From: Linepithema humile
Taxonomy: Eukaryota; Arthropoda; Insecta; Hymenoptera; Formicidae
Direction: 5' to 3'
Length of the DNA stretch: 64,000 nucleotides
NCBI RefSeq assembly: GCF_040581485.1
Contig: NC_090134.1
Location: 14,685,501 to 14,749,500 of the forward strand
The notes under the pieces were generated by a model. It saw nothing but the letters and a program-made list of their open reading frames with translations. It searched no databases and was not told where the DNA came from. Positions 11,978 through 26,215 of the stretch are shown here, piece after piece (position 1 is the stretch's first letter; each line of letters begins with the position of its first letter). The translations under genes and the position numbers were made by a program.

Positions 11978-14217
11978 ATTTGCGATTTATCTATTTGCTA
12001 GCGATATGTTTGCGTCAACTTAACGATTTAAAATAACCTCGCGTTCATAATTTGTATATCAGTTAAAGTTAGACGGGGATTTTGCAATCAGAATTTGTTA
12101 AGAGATTGGCAATTGGTTCTAGCATATATTAAACTCTTTAAACTTAAAATGTGTAGTACACATTGATAATGCAAAGACTGGTGTTGCCCGTAATTGTAAT
12201 TCATGTAAAATATTACAATTTTGCAATTTTGACATGACCACCGTACAAATGCGTGAATTTTGCATTCTTACGTATACGTCAATCCAATTGAACGTCTAGA
12301 CATGTTTATATAAAAGCATCTATAGTAATATATATTTATAACAGAGATAAATTCATAGAAAATATACATTCAGATTCGTTTGATTCTACTAAAACTATGG
12401 AAACATTTTTATAATTTTTATAATGTCATGAACGAATTCATAACCTAACATTATCACGCGCGACAATTGAGTAGTCAGACGTAGCTACTGTTTTCCATAG
12501 AGCTTGTTTTGAAACGAATATATCCGCATAGATGTAATCCGAATATGAAGTGAGAGAAAGAAGGCAAACACTCGAAAATGGTCGATTCAAATTTGTATAG
12601 GCCCTCGGAAGACTACAGAGGGACAAGGGACTCCTCGAGAACGCAGACGGCTTCCTGAAGCTGAAAAAATACAGGCCCGAAGGGGCGCGCAGCAGCCTCC
12701 GTCGATTTATCCCGTTCCGTCCGTACGATTTTGTAATTATTTTGCTGCTGCCGGTGCACAGACGAAGCCCTAGAGCGACAGGCAATCTCGGCGCGCGAAG
12801 CCCGCCGGTGACGCAAGATTTTCAAAGTGTTTATAAAATTACGGGCGCGATACCGCCGGTGCGACCGAAATAACGCGAAACCGTACACCGTCCGGTCGGG
12901 CGGTATTCAAATCATTATTGGATTTGGGAGCCCTGCACGTGCACGGATGACGAACAAATAAATCGTATTTCGAATGCCGCAAAGTCGACTCTGTCGATTC
13001 CGAAAGTGTCGGCCGCGGTCGCGCCTTATCGCCAAACAACCGAAATTCACGTTACAGCTTCGTCTTTCATCTAAGCATTCCGAATGTTGTGCTCGATATG
13101 ATACAAACTATTTAAAGTCGCGACTCAAAAGCTCAAAAAGTTATTCGAATCATTTGATCAGCGAAAAATTTTCAACAGTAGTAGAATATAAATCATCAAA
13201 CTTATAGGAACTCGGAGTCTCTTGTTTCAAATAGATTGTCATAAGAGAAAGAGAGATGTAGAAGGAAAACAAAAATCACTTAAGTTTTGACTATACTATT
13301 TTCATAATTATAACCGTTTGAATATAAAGATTTTGTTTACTTTGTGTATTGTGCATGATATTTTTTATTATGAATACGTTATTTATTATGAATAACCCTT
13401 ATACGAAATAGCCCGAGACGTGAATAGACAAAAATCACTTATCCAACCAGCCGTTTTGAAAAAATGGCTTACAACTTGTGAAAACTGAAGGAAAACACAT
13501 ATAGCGTGTTGTGTGCCGTTGCGAACGCGACGCCGTCCAAAATTAATATCCGCGGCTTTTGTTCACGTTGTTTGCAAGTTTGTGTTTTTTTGACGATCAA
13601 ACGCGGTAGTTTTGCACGGCGTAAAGTTTTTAACGCTAATGAAATGACAGTGTAAAATGTACGGTGGGTCAAAAGGTATTTCGCGTTGAAACGCGTGTCT
13701 CACCATCCATTGTGTATTGTGTTACGGCATTCCGGATCGTCTCGTGGCAAATTCCGCGCATCGAATAATGATGATTTTTGCCGATTTTTTCTCGTAATTC
13801 GATAAGAGCTTTCTCGTCGGTCGGAGAGTATCTCGTGGGAATCGGACAAAGTGGAATTCAAAGCCTGGAATCGACCTGATCCTTGCCATCGAGCTTCACC
13901 ACTGCGCCGGAGCGAAGTTTTTGTCGGAGCGAATCGAAGATCAAGACAATTCTCGATGAAAATTTAATGAAAAGTTCACGGAGACACTCGAAGACGTAAA
14001 CTTGGAAAGACGGATTGATTGCTTGCGCGTCGCGGCTAAACCTCGAGAGCACACACATCAATGAATTATCGCGATCGATTATTGGCACACGAGGTCTTCT
14101 GTGCCTCGCCGAGAACTTCGGTAACGATTCGAGAAATCTTTAAGTCCTGTAACTTGTCGTCGTGCTTAAAGCAGAAGACATCTTCTTCGATTGCGAAATA
14201 TTTCAATATCACACACG
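11978..14217. other. Intergenic DNA, no supported gene
   Basis: It begins at the presumed promoter of the minus-strand gene whose ATG is at 11977. The rest is AT-rich with GC-richer islands near 12600-13050 and 13500-14050. The open frames there have no recognisable motif, no splice partners and a composition typical of chance ORFs. Confidence 0.5.
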
Positions 14218-14398
14218 CGGAGAAGATTTTATATAAAAAATTATATACTGTGATACGCGGCAGTAACCGCGGACCATAAGAGGAAGTTTAAATACTATTA
14301 TGGCTATTATGTGAAAAACATAGTAAAAATTTTTATAATTTCTTCCTTGTCCGCGGCTGCTGCCGTACATAGTAATTTTTTGTATAAAATTTTCTCCG
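14218..14398. mobile_element. Palindromic MITE, copy B
   Basis: The second copy of the family at 5030-5207, in opposite orientation. The ends are CGGAGAAGATTTTAT at 14218 and ATAAAATTTTCTCCG ending at 14398. The CCGCGGACCAT hairpin core and the central block around TTTTTCACATAATAG are shared with copy A when it is reverse-complemented. Confidence 0.85.
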
Positions 14399-14730
14399 TC
14401 TATTCGCTAAATAACGCGAAAGTTGTTATATTCGTAAAAAAACCACGATTAAAAAATGTAAATCTCTAAAATTTCTTTCGTGCAAGGCGACACGCCTTGT
14501 ACAATGAGACAAATGTTGTCTCGCTGATCGAAATTATTCCAAATTATTACAAGAATACATTGCGTGCATTGCTATGGCGGAAATTTCGGGAGGCGCGTTT
14601 GCGGTGCGAGAATCGTCCCGAGGGGTGAAGAGAGGAGAAGCGGATTGCCTGTTCATATAACATATACATATGCCTACGTTTGTGTATAATATATATTCGT
14701 TTCGAAAGGAGGAACGGGGAGAATGAGCAG

Positions 14731-14752
14731 TGAGGGAGAGGGGGGAGAAAGA

Positions 14753-14794
<42 letters not shown>
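14731..14794. repeat. (GA)n microsatellite
   Basis: A purine-only tract ending in about 36 bases of pure GA. Confidence 0.95.
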
Positions 14795-14795
<1 letters not shown>

Positions 14796-17067
14796 CAAAA
14801 TAAACAGTGCATTATATGCAATAACGCACAAAACACCCCTACGGCTGTGCAGTCATCTCCTTCGAAAGATTCGGCCGCGAGTGCGCGCGCGGGCAATCCA
14901 ATTAATTTTATTTTAATTACCGCATCGTCGGGCATACGCCGATTGTTATTGTTTCGACGTCGATGAATCGACCGTCGCCCGTAATTTTGCCGCTGACAAT
15001 TTCCGTCTCTCAATGTTCACGATGCGACACCTGTGCAAATGGACATTGCGTTCCTTCGAAATAACTCATTTCCCATTATTTCTTAGAACGAACGTCGTGT
15101 TGAAAAATCGACAAGTGATAAATTGCCGGATCAATTTTTATATATATTTTTTTACAGATTAAAGCATGAAGTGTAGAGCGCAACGCCTAAATAAAAACTA
15201 CAGGTTTTTTCTCAATTCTTTCTTGATTAAAGATTATATTAGAATTATATTATATTACATTTTTTAGAAGTTATAAAATCTTTTTTCAAAAAGCAATTTA
15301 ATTTTATAGAATTTAACACGGTTTCATTATTGTCTAATGAGGCTTAAAAAGAGCGCTTGTAAAATCACGATTAACAGGAATGCATCACTTGAGACGATGA
15401 GACGCGATATTATAACAAAATTTATATAAAAGAATTATACAATCAAAAATGTAAGTTATGCAGAAATACGGCATGGTATCGTATCGGGTACGATACCATA
15501 CAGATGGACGGCCATAGCAGCGATGATTGTTCGCGGCAGGAACGATCGATGGCACTCGATACACAGTCGACGAGGAGTTAAAAAGTCGACGTATTGAATT
15601 TACAAACGAGCCGTAATATTATTCGAGGAAATAACAAAGGCCGCACTGGTGCGGACGAATTAAGCTATTTCGCCCTACGCCACACATATTGTACGATGTG
15701 TAGTGGCGGAATTATTTGTACGTCATTACTAATGCGCAGTCGCGATAGAGTTCGATAATATTACAATAATTAAATTATCGTAATATCGCCGGCGGAAAAG
15801 GGAGGCGAGTATGAATTTGTTGCGGTTAAATATATAATAAAGCATTGCTTAAACAAGGGAATGCCGGTTACACAAAACGCACACTAAACTAGTAAATAAT
15901 TCAACAATTCATTTTCGATATAGAATTTAATCATCCACGTAAAAGCGAGACGTAACGCTTTGCAACGATATTAATCCAACGGTTATTTTCTTATCCTGCC
16001 AGGATCCTGCTGTAATCCGCCAATAGTTTCGGACCATATTACAACGTTTAATTGTAATAATAAGGATTGCATTATAATCTTTTTTATTAAATTTTAATAA
16101 AACAAAAAGAAAAAAAAAGTTTATAAAATACGATTTATACCTTTTATTAAAAAATATATTACTGCTGTGAAAATATATTTAACATACATATATAATAATA
16201 TATATAATAATTTATAACATATATAATAGTTTATATTCGTGATTTTTTTAAATAAATTTATTTATATCTTCTTTATAAATATAATAATCTTTATAAATCT
16301 TTATAAATCTAATAAGTAAATTTCGAACGTATAGATGAACGTGTAATGTTAAGTTAAAAAATTATTTTTCTTCGTCAAATAATATTCAATCAAGTTATCA
16401 GTCTCTTTATCTCTACAAATTTAAAAGTTTTGAGAAATATTCAACTAATTAAAAATTCTTTTAATCTTAGACATATTTATGACATATTTATATATTTCTT
16501 AAATTACGTTTTCATTTAGTCTAAAAAACATGTAAGAGATGTCTGAGATTAAAACATTCTTTCTACCGATTAGATTTTAGGTACGGCGAAAGTTCGGCCG
16601 TATATACGAAAACTGCTAACTTCGCAAGGCAAGTACTTGCGTACTTGGTACAATGCATAGGCTGCGGTTAACAAAGTTTACGCTACGAAGGCTCCAAATG
16701 TTCCCAGGAGAGATTTGCACGCGACAAATCACCGGAGACGAGTTGTTGTCCATGTTGAAAGGACGGTTAAAGACACGAGTCGCCGTGTCTTCCGACTCCG
16801 TCGTTCCGTCCGCTGCGTCCTCGAGGCCGGAGGGGGGGGGGAGGGGGGAAGTCCTTTTAATTACCCGACGTTAAATTCTTTATCTGGGTGAAACAATGTG
16901 GCGGGCCCGTGTTTTCAGATCAAACAAACCCCATGTTGATACGCGGTAATAGAATAATCTGGCAGCTGATTCCGGGGATATAGCCCGCGGGGATAGAAAC
17001 CCACACGATTTCTGCACCCGGTCTGTACGTTACCACGTATCCCCGAACGAAAATCAACCCCCCTGTC
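14795..17067. other. Intergenic DNA, no supported gene
   Basis: I see no exon here. 16080-16560 is very AT-rich, with short reiterations of CTTTATAAAT near 16270-16320. A perfect 11-bp inverted repeat (ATGGTATCGTA ... TACGATACCAT) lies near 15475-15501. From about 16600 the DNA becomes GC-rich and includes runs of G near 16830-16850. Confidence 0.5.
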
Positions 17068-17135
17068 TCCGCCGCCGTCGCAGCCGCTACCGCCGCCGCC
17101 GTCGCAGCCGCCGCCGCTACCGCCGCCGCCGCCAC
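17068..17135. repeat. Interrupted (CCG)n tract
   Basis: About 68 bases of CCG triplets interrupted by GTC, GCA and TAC, in an imperfect repeat of a unit of about 30 bases. It encodes Gly- or Ala-rich frames on the minus strand, but no flanking coding structure supports a gene. Confidence 0.85.
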
Positions 17136-20100
17136 CCTTCCATCCTCCGTGCACCCTCGTAACCCCGTACCGAGAGAGAGACCGAGCTCCGAGTCCGCGA
17201 GTGTTTACATACTCCATGGTACGGCCAGGACGAATGGTTTCCGGTAATGCGTACGTATGTGATTCGTGTGCGTGTGACAATAAACTAGTATCCACCGCCA
17301 ACTAATCGAACCTTAACCGAGTATCGCTTGGGGTATTCCTTTGCCGTATCTCGACGTCGCTTGACAATTTTATCCGACGAGCGTGTGTTCGATGGATGCA
17401 GATTGGCATTTTGTATCTCTTGCCCAAGAATTTTAGATAGTTTTTCACTCTCACAATACTGATTATTCCGGCAATCGCACAAAATATGACGTTAATTTGG
17501 ACCCATGCTGTCTTCACTTGTATAAGTATTTCGATTTTTTTTTCATCTCTAAGGTTAGTTCTGTCAGGCATAAATAAACAATACAAATACTATAAAAAGT
17601 GACATTTATTTCAATGAGATGAAACATATCTTTTCTTCACATTGAACACTATTAGAAGATATATGTTCTCAAGACACGTTCGCCTTAAATTATCGCTTTA
17701 AAATAACAAGTGACCCGAACGGTCAAGTTGGGTATTTTTCGGGTCCGAATATACGCAGGCACTGTTCGGTGAGGGTTTATCCTTCGAAGAGTTAGCGCTG
17801 ATCTTGAATTCGTTCTTGTCTTCCGATATATATACCGGCTACAGCCGTAATGGATCTAGTAGATCTCATCATTTGACTTTTATACCGATAACAGCAGTAT
17901 TGACATCGGGTGGTATTATTTATATACGCCGCAAGAACGCGCGCGATATGCCCAATAGAATTCAATAAAATTGCAAATTACTATCCCGTCGAGGAATATT
18001 CCAGACTTGTTATTTTCGCGTCGCGAGAAGGGAAAGAACGAGCATCCGGCAAAGGAAAGTTGTCCGGGTGCACACAGAGAAGTCGTGTGCGATATAGAAA
18101 CGCGAAAGCACTTTTGGCGCGCCTCGAGTCGCCTCGAACCTCGGTCTTACAATGCGAGACGATTGAAACGTGACATTCCGACTGTGTTTTATTGGTCCCC
18201 GAGAACTGATTCAATACAACACGAACGACACGGACGAGCGATTTCGATCTGTGAATTTCTCCACCCTGATGCTTTCGTTCGCCGGTATCAACGATGCTCT
18301 TATCGATACGGCGTTGCCGCATCGACTTCTTTCACTCCTATATCCATCCGTTTGTTTCCCTTTTTCTCGTCTCTCTCGAACGGGATTAGACGGAGGCGAG
18401 ACTCCGTTATGCACAATTTGCAAGTTATTTTATTCAACTTGCACATTTAGAAACTTATCATAAAAAGAGCTTTTAATATACCAAAAGCTAATAGTGTCGT
18501 GAAATAAAGTATTGTAGGTTTAATTATAATTTACAAAATTATGATATTTAAATATAAATTTAACAAAGTATGAACATTATATATATATATATTTAAAGAA
18601 ATAATTTGTACAATTTTCTCTCCGGTATATATTTTTTAAGATTTTATCTTCGTCCATGAGACGTTCTTTAATGTTGTCTACGGTTTAACACAACTAACTT
18701 TTCGTTTTTCGAATAAAATCCCATTTTACAATAATTTTTTCTTTGTAACATTTTGTCCCTTGACTCTTTCTTAACTTAAAAAAAATCAATTTCTATCAAA
18801 GTAGTCGGCAGTAGGTTCGCTGCGCGTAACTTTACTCATTCGCGCATAACGAAACGACGAATAACAAGGAAGCGACTCGTTCAGGATGCATCTTGACACA
18901 TCTGCAACGACGGAAATGGTAGGACTTCTCTCCTTTTCATCCGTTGCTTCTTTGCTCAGTCGTTGTTTATAGGGTAACGAGCATTCTTTTCGCACAGATT
19001 GTCTTTCCAGTGACAAAATGATAAAGAGCGCAAACATGGATAACCACGAAACGCTTGCGTCTGTACACCGATTGCAAAAGTATACGGAGAGCTTTTAATA
19101 AATTATTATAAGTTAGAATCAAAGGCGTTCGCACACACAAACAAAATTAGCAATAGTATTTCAGTATTTATTGAAAAAATCTATACCTTTCGTTTTAATC
19201 ATTCAGAAACGCCGAATAGATCGGCTTATTTGAATTTATTAAAGGCGGCGAGTACTTTCAGCGCCGAGACGCTACTTCGGCGACAGCCGTTTTTCGTTGA
19301 AAATCGACGCTTCTCTTAGCCGAGATAGGACAGATAACGTTAATCGATAAGTTGATTAACTCGCAATAACGAGCAAGCCGGGGTCGAAGGGCTCATTATA
19401 TTCTCTCGCAGTTTTCATATAATCAAATGACGCGACGAAGCAAGGGGCGTGGGCAGGTAACGCCGGGGGTGAGATTCGCCCTTAGGGTTGGCTGAACTCG
19501 CCTTTGTCGGGGTAGCCTTCATCCTAAGGGATTTCATTTCCATTAGCGCATTGAAGAAACTCAAACGAAGAAAACATTCCGAGGAAGACCGAGGAATCCT
19601 TTCTCGAGTCTTTTACCATACGTATAGTCCAAAATATCCGTCTTTTTCTATCAAATTTTATCTGAATTTCTGGTCGCGAGTTTGACAATTTCTGATCATA
19701 TTTGACTAGATTCTACGAGTTTAGAACAGGCAAATGTCTCTTCGAAAAAGGTTTCCGGTTATTTTTGCTTTGCAGAAAAGATGTCTTTAAAAATAGCTTT
19801 TACATAGGATCTCCGTCCTTCGCAGGATAAGGAGCGTCTGTTAATGGTGACATTACCGGTGCGTCATAAGGTGAAGCGAATGCTAAGTTCCCGGTTTCAA
19901 TTAACTTAATGGTTCACTGAGCATACAACGGCTTGAATTTAAGACACTGCAATCGCTGATAGGAAACACTGCGTGACAGACGCAGACGTTATCGCGTTTC
20001 AACTCGTTCCGCTCGAAGTCAACAACACTATCTTTTGTGGCAATCGTGTGCAAGATGTAAGTAATGGACGATTAATAATTCGACGCAGGCTTACGAGATA

Positions 20101-20754
20101 AATATTTGCATTCATGCAAAATCAATTAACAAAACGAGTTTATTTGCCGATATATATTCCTACGATTAAAGCTTAAAGTAATCACGCAAGGGTTTCTATT
20201 TTAATTACTCCAGCGAGAAAATATACATATATAGATTTCGATAATATAAATTTTCTATTTGATTAATTTACGTCGTTTTCTAATAAGTGACTCGCTTGTT
20301 ATGCACAGTCGAGTTTCGCGGCAGCGCGAGAACAAGCCTCGAAGAAGATTAGCCAGCAATAAGGCGAACTGGCGGATGCAACGGAGCAGTCACTAGCACC
20401 GATCGCGTGACAGGAGTCAAAGCATTCGAAGGCAATGAGTCCTTCATTCGGGTGCGCGAGGAGGGCGGTTAATAGCTGGAGGACAATGGGCTTGGGGTTG
20501 TCGGCTGCTCTCGTAGGTTCCCGGGACCGTAGGGGATAGGCACGTAGGTCGCAGGCGTGACTGTGTGAGACCCTCGCTGAGATAATTGAGCCGTCAGCTG
20601 CACGAACGTTGAAGCCGCGCCATGATAGCGCGCCAACACCACCGCAAATCACCCTCGCCACGAGACGGAAGTACACTTAGGTCACGTGACGGCGCGTGGA
20701 TCGAATTACCGCGAAACGACACCGCCATCCTCCTCCTATCTCTCGGGAATCTTC
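17136..20754. other. Intergenic DNA, no supported gene
   Basis: Mixed composition with many chance ORFs of up to about 160 codons at 17900-18460, on both strands and in overlapping frames. None shows a domain or convincing splice structure. A short (TA)n tract lies near 18578-18592. Confidence 0.5.
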
Positions 20755-20821
20755 GCCTTCGCCTTCGCCTTCGCCGTCGCCGCCGCCGCCGCCGCCGCCG
20801 CTGCCGCCGCCGCCACCGCCG
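20755..20821. repeat. (TTCGCC)n passing into (GCC)n
   Basis: Four TTCGCC-type hexamers run directly into about 15 GCC/GCT triplets. In forward frames it reads as poly-Ala or poly-Arg; no gene is supported around it. Confidence 0.9.
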
Positions 20822-23800
20822 CGATATATACGCGGCCGATTATTTTCTCGCCACCTCTCTGTGTATTGAACCCGCCTAGTTTTCCCTCAAAGATGAAGAT
20901 TCTAGCTTAACTGTCTTATAAACGATAACGACTTATTGTTCAACAAATGTTCAGCCAAATGTTAAATTATTGACGCAAAAATGTCAACGATATAAACATC
21001 GCAGACATGCTTTTGGAATAATATTTTATATTTCACAGTGACATGATACGCGGTGCTGATACAAAACACCAAATGACATTTCATCGACATTGATATGAAA
21101 GAAGCAGTGCTCCACCCCTTCTTTTACTAGGCGCTATATTGCATGCAGCGAATAAAAACAAGACGAAGGACGAGATACGGAAAGGGGCGCGTTCGGCCGT
21201 AGGCAGGACCTACTTCAACGCGTTCTAATCCGTCTAACTCGACATAGGATTTGATAATGCGACGCGACGCGTGAAATCCCGACGGATTTACCCGGTCCAG
21301 ATTGCAGGACGCAAACGGAGAAGAACTCTTTACGGAAGATCGGCTCACTTTCGAGTCTGCTGTTCGCAGTATGAGAGGTAAGCTCTTGGCAGACGCGTCG
21401 GAAATATTCGTTGCAAAAAGGCATTACGGGATCGAGTGGTATCATTCCCACGAAGTATATTAACCGTCGTTAGATATCACTCGTGGGAATTACATAGGAA
21501 TATCTCGGTTCTAGGAGGAGCGAACAGATCGAATTACAAGCTTTGCCGATATACGGTAGCGTGGTCTCTTTATTTATTTTTTTTAATTATTTTGATTTTA
21601 ATAGTTATTTTTCTTCATTATATTTTATTTTTTGTTATTTAATTCATGTTTTTTTTTATTTTTTATCAAGTCGGGAAAAACGTACAAAAAGTCTTTTAAT
21701 CCTACACACATTTTTTGGAGTGTATTTGGATTAAACAGCGATACGTTAATCTAAATGCAAACGTCTTATCAAACAGCGCTTTCAATGCTAGATTACATTT
21801 TCCAGTAAGATTGGATTCTAGATTATTTTTATCTCGGTTGTCGACAAAGTTTGACAGTCATAAATTTACAAGTTGAAACCATCTTGTATTTTAAAGATTT
21901 TGCAGATTATAAAGCTTTTTTCTTCTAACTTAATTCAATTGTCTGTTGCAAAAATGGAATAATTCTAAAGCCTACAGAATCATATTTACATTATAAATCA
22001 AAAACATTTCTATTTAAACCGCTCTGTTTAATAGAGATAACTTAGAGTACCTCTAACTCTTTTACAACTTCAACATTCAACATCGATACTTGTTGAAGTA
22101 AAAACAGTTGAAGAGATTGGCAACTCCAATTCTAGAAATTCCCCTATACTATTAAGAAAATCCTATTAAGAGTTAAGAAGAAGAAATTTGGAGATGAAGT
22201 GAGGACTCTTCCGTTTTGCGAATTTATAACTTTTTTTGTCAATTACGGTAGTAGAAACTACTCGGGGTTATTACAGTTTCTTATTTTTATTCCTAAAGGT
22301 CCGTTCGTGACTCTCTCGTTCCTGTATAAAATCGGGAAGCAAACAGCTTCGCCTCGGCAGAGGTCCTTCCAAAGGCGTTCTGAACGGAAATATATGTATA
22401 CGTTGCTACGGGCAGGACAGTAATGCCGACCGATTATCCGTCCCTCGACACGGATAGCCTACCCGCACCGCCTTACCCCTCCCAAGGGTGCATCGCGTCC
22501 GTCTTTGCCTTCCCCTTCGAGGATGTCTTCGAAGTGTTCCCCCTCCGAGCCGCGCGCTCGGGGTCGAGAGAGGATTCGTTTAGCGGGTAAGCCGTACGTT
22601 TCGCCCCGGTGATGGGAAAGTAGAGGGGACGGCACTCTCCGCGAAGTGTCGACGACAAGAGGGATGATGGTTACCGGCTGGCTGTGTGGGGGCCACACCC
22701 ACCATCTCCGGAGACGGCCAATCACATCCGCGACGACACTGCCGAGGGCCGCCGGCTATCCCGGAAGTTGTCACCGTGTATCACAGGGTGCCTTTGTCGC
22801 CGTAGCGAGATATAAATTGAGAATTTAAGGTTTTAAAACGCATCTATATATATATATATACGTCTATATGTATGTACATAGGTACACACCCTTCCCGACG
22901 CCAGGAAGCGGCCACCTCCTGATTTATTACGCCGACACTGCGAGAATCCGCCGATATTTTCAAGCGAAAAGCAGCTCGCCTTTCGCCGTCGACTGTTTCA
23001 TGCGTTATATAATTGACAATCGTATTAGAATAAGCGAAATATTCTGAATCTTCGCTATACATACGTGAATAGCGCCGAAAGGATTGTTGTTATTATTTAT
23101 TATTTTGTGCTTGAGTAAAATAAATTGCAAGTCTTTAAATTTCAATATTTACGAGAGTTATAGAGGACACACAATTTAGTAGCACGTCCAGTATTCAATG
23201 ACACTCTTACAGACTTGAAGTTAAAGTTTTCATGAATGAGAAAAACTTGAAATAAACATGCTTTATTCTAGAAATCTTGCTAACCTCTTTGACATTTTAT
23301 CGTGAAATCTGAAAAACGAACTTATTCTGTGCTGCCTCTCATTTGGCGACACCTCTAAACTGGCATTAAATTATGCGGTCGAAAGTTCAAGAATAATACA
23401 AGTTAATCAAACAATCCATTGTAAACTGTTGAAGGATATTTGTTGAACGAAACGTAAGATGAAAAGAGAAGATAAGATAGAAATGCGAGGCTATGTGCGA
23501 GAGCATGATATCGCATTCGGTATATGCATACGGCACGGCGCGCATTATCCGAACCGCTATTAATCGATTATGCGACGCGAGAGCTGATTCCTATTTGATA
23601 CCCCAACAAGGATTCCCGATTATTATTCCCGTCGACAAAGCGCAAGAACAGCACACACACTCTCCGGCAGTTCATTAATCAAAAGCACCGGCCCCCAAAA
23701 TGGCTTCCTGCCTAGTAACGCCCTCAAAATCGTCTCTCTCTCTCGACTGTCACCCGCTTGTAAAACGTACATATATCCGCCGGCGCAACGTCTCTCGCGC

Positions 23801-25361
23801 CGCTGGCCACGGCTTCTTTGATTTTCGCGATTACATACTGATCTCTGACAGGTGTGTGCATCCGCCTGACACACGCATTCTCTCACCCGTTGTCGTTTTT
23901 TTGCGCGTTTTATCTCGCCGGCATAGTTGTAAAGCACCCCAGTTGTCGAACAGTCATGACTGTCACTTTATTACAACGATTAAATAAATTCGTGTACCAA
24001 GGAAAAAAAAACGATGACTAGTCAATTCAGTGAGATTTAAAGAAACTGACTGTATATCCGAAAGCCGTGTTTCGAAAAAACGACAAAATACGCGGCAAGT
24101 TGCCATTTCCCAAAGTCTAAGATATCTTTTAAACGTTTATATACGTATTTAGGCTGTGACGTTAGGACCACTAAATGATTCATGTAATAAAAATAATGGT
24201 TTAGAGATAGAGATTGATCATTCGATGATCACGTGGCGCATAAATAATGCGAGGCGTGATTTCCGTCGACGTCGAAGACGACGTTACAAAAGGATAGCGA
24301 AGTCGGGCGCACAATCGCAGACGCGAGATGATGCGGTAATTGCGCTGTCAACGACAGTGTCCCGGCCGCGAAACGATATGCATAATATCGCGCACGGCCT
24401 GAAACGCATCGCCAGATTACCATCTGCATTCGTTAGACTCTATTCCGCGCCGGATCGATGCGCCAGATTGACGCGGCATCAAATCAACGGCTAAATCAAA
24501 TCCATCTCTTTTAAAGCATACAATGAAGAAAGTATGATCAAATCAGTGAAGAAAACAAAAGAAAAAAGGCTAATATGTAATATTTTGGAAAAAAACAAAG
24601 TGATTTGTGACAGATGAATGTGACATGTTAATTAATTAAATGTAGATATAGTAATTAATTTAAAAGGAAGATATTCTTGAATTTGCGTCTTTATCGGACT
24701 AATCAGTATTCTAATTCTAAATACTATTTTAAGTAGGTAGTGTGTCGGAATTTACATATATGTTTTCGGGAGAAACCGCTGAGATACCTGCTTCTCATTA
24801 CCGACATTTGATTTGTTACTTTCACTTTACATCTTGTCATTTTGTTCATCTTTAAACTAATTGTCACAATCGTCCTTAAGAGCGATAGAGCCGATAAAAA
24901 ACTTTATCGCATTTTATGCGAAGCCGCCTCACAACGCGACGATGCGAACTCTCGAACAAATTTCCACGCGAGCTCGTATCACGGGGAAAAGGCCAACTGA
25001 AAGTTTCAGGTGAATCAGCTTCGGCTAAAGCCGACGCGGAGACGAGCCGGATGCGCGAAATGAAATTTAAGCGTAGCTCCCGGACATCATTAAGCAAAGC
25101 TCCATCCGAGAGCAAAGAGGAGCTCGGGCTCCTCTCTCGCTTCGCGCGCCGAAGGACTTTCCGAGGGTGGGTTTATACGGGGACGATAGTACTCTCGATA
25201 GATCCTCGCGTCACTAGAGCACCATTAACTCTAGATTACAGCGCTGCGGTATTTACACAGGCCAGAGGCGTAACGTAATACGCGACGAGCCCTCGTCTTA
25301 CCCCCCCTCGGCCCCGCTGCGCTACACCCCTATTCCTGTTCTGTCCCTCTTCGGTGCTTCG
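20822..25361. other. Intergenic DNA, no supported gene
   Basis: No exon is supported. 21560-22180 is AT-rich; 22430-22830 and 24870-25360 are GC-rich. A short (TA)n tract is at 22846-22861. A weak inverted pair (ATTCCCACGA / TCGTGGGAAT) lies near 21444-21492. Confidence 0.5.
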
Positions 25362-25362
25362 C

Positions 25363-25409
<47 letters not shown>

Positions 25410-25420
25410 AGAGAGAAAGA
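25362..25420. repeat. (GA)n microsatellite with a G run
   Basis: GA dinucleotides interrupted by a run of nine to ten G at about 25401-25409. Confidence 0.95.
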
Positions 25421-26155
25421 CCAGGTTTTCTCTACTCTCCCTCCAGCCTGTATCCCGCAACGCGTCGTCGTCCCTATTTGCTCGTTCCTGTCCCCTTTCG
25501 AAATGTATCACTTCGCTTCATTTAATATCGTGGGACGTCGGGCGTACCGGCACCATTGTTCCCGTTAACAGTGGATCACGGCTAAAATAATACCTGCTAA
25601 TGGCTCCCGGTTTTAAGCTGACAAACAGCAGCACGAGTGTAATAATATAATGCGAACGCGCCGCTCTCGCGGATGACGACGGCGGGATACACCGGCGTCG
25701 GGTGCACGCGTGTACGTATCGTCCGTACGCGTGTAGGCGTGCGTACATCGGTGTACGTCTGTCGTGTGCGCGCTGGATTATTAACGGTGAGTAAATTTCA
25801 CAGGATCGGGAATTACACCTTATCTCCCTCGCACGCACAAGGGGAAGAGTTCCGTGCGACTCGCGACGGAGTTGAAATAAATCACGTAATTAAACTGCTA
25901 TCGTGCCTACGCCGCGCGGTTTCAACTCGCGTTTCCATTGTGGACCGCGAGGATCTCAACTCGCGCAATTGCGATTGTCGGACCGCGGCGCGCACCACCT
26001 CCTTTCCAATTAACGAGTTCTCCGTCGAAACGTACCTTTTTTTACGCCCTCCGACAGCGCTTGGCGCTTGCAGATTTTTTCATCCACCGTATTATCCGCC
26101 GCGAAACTGCCTTTCGGGAAATCGTGGTGGCCGGGCACGATCTTCAAAGTGCTAC

Positions 26156-26156
26156 G

Positions 26157-26190
<34 letters not shown>

Positions 26191-26215
26191 ATTTCTCTCT
26201 CTCTCTCTCTCTCTC
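26156..26215. repeat. (CT)n microsatellite
   Basis: Two pure CT blocks separated by ATTT. Confidence 0.95.

Noticed and set aside
16915..17301. Gly-rich ORF on the minus strand
   Set aside because: It is produced by the interrupted CCG repeat; no family features and no supporting exons.
20622..20910. Poly-Ala and poly-Arg ORFs on the plus strand
   Set aside because: Frame readings of the GCC repeat.
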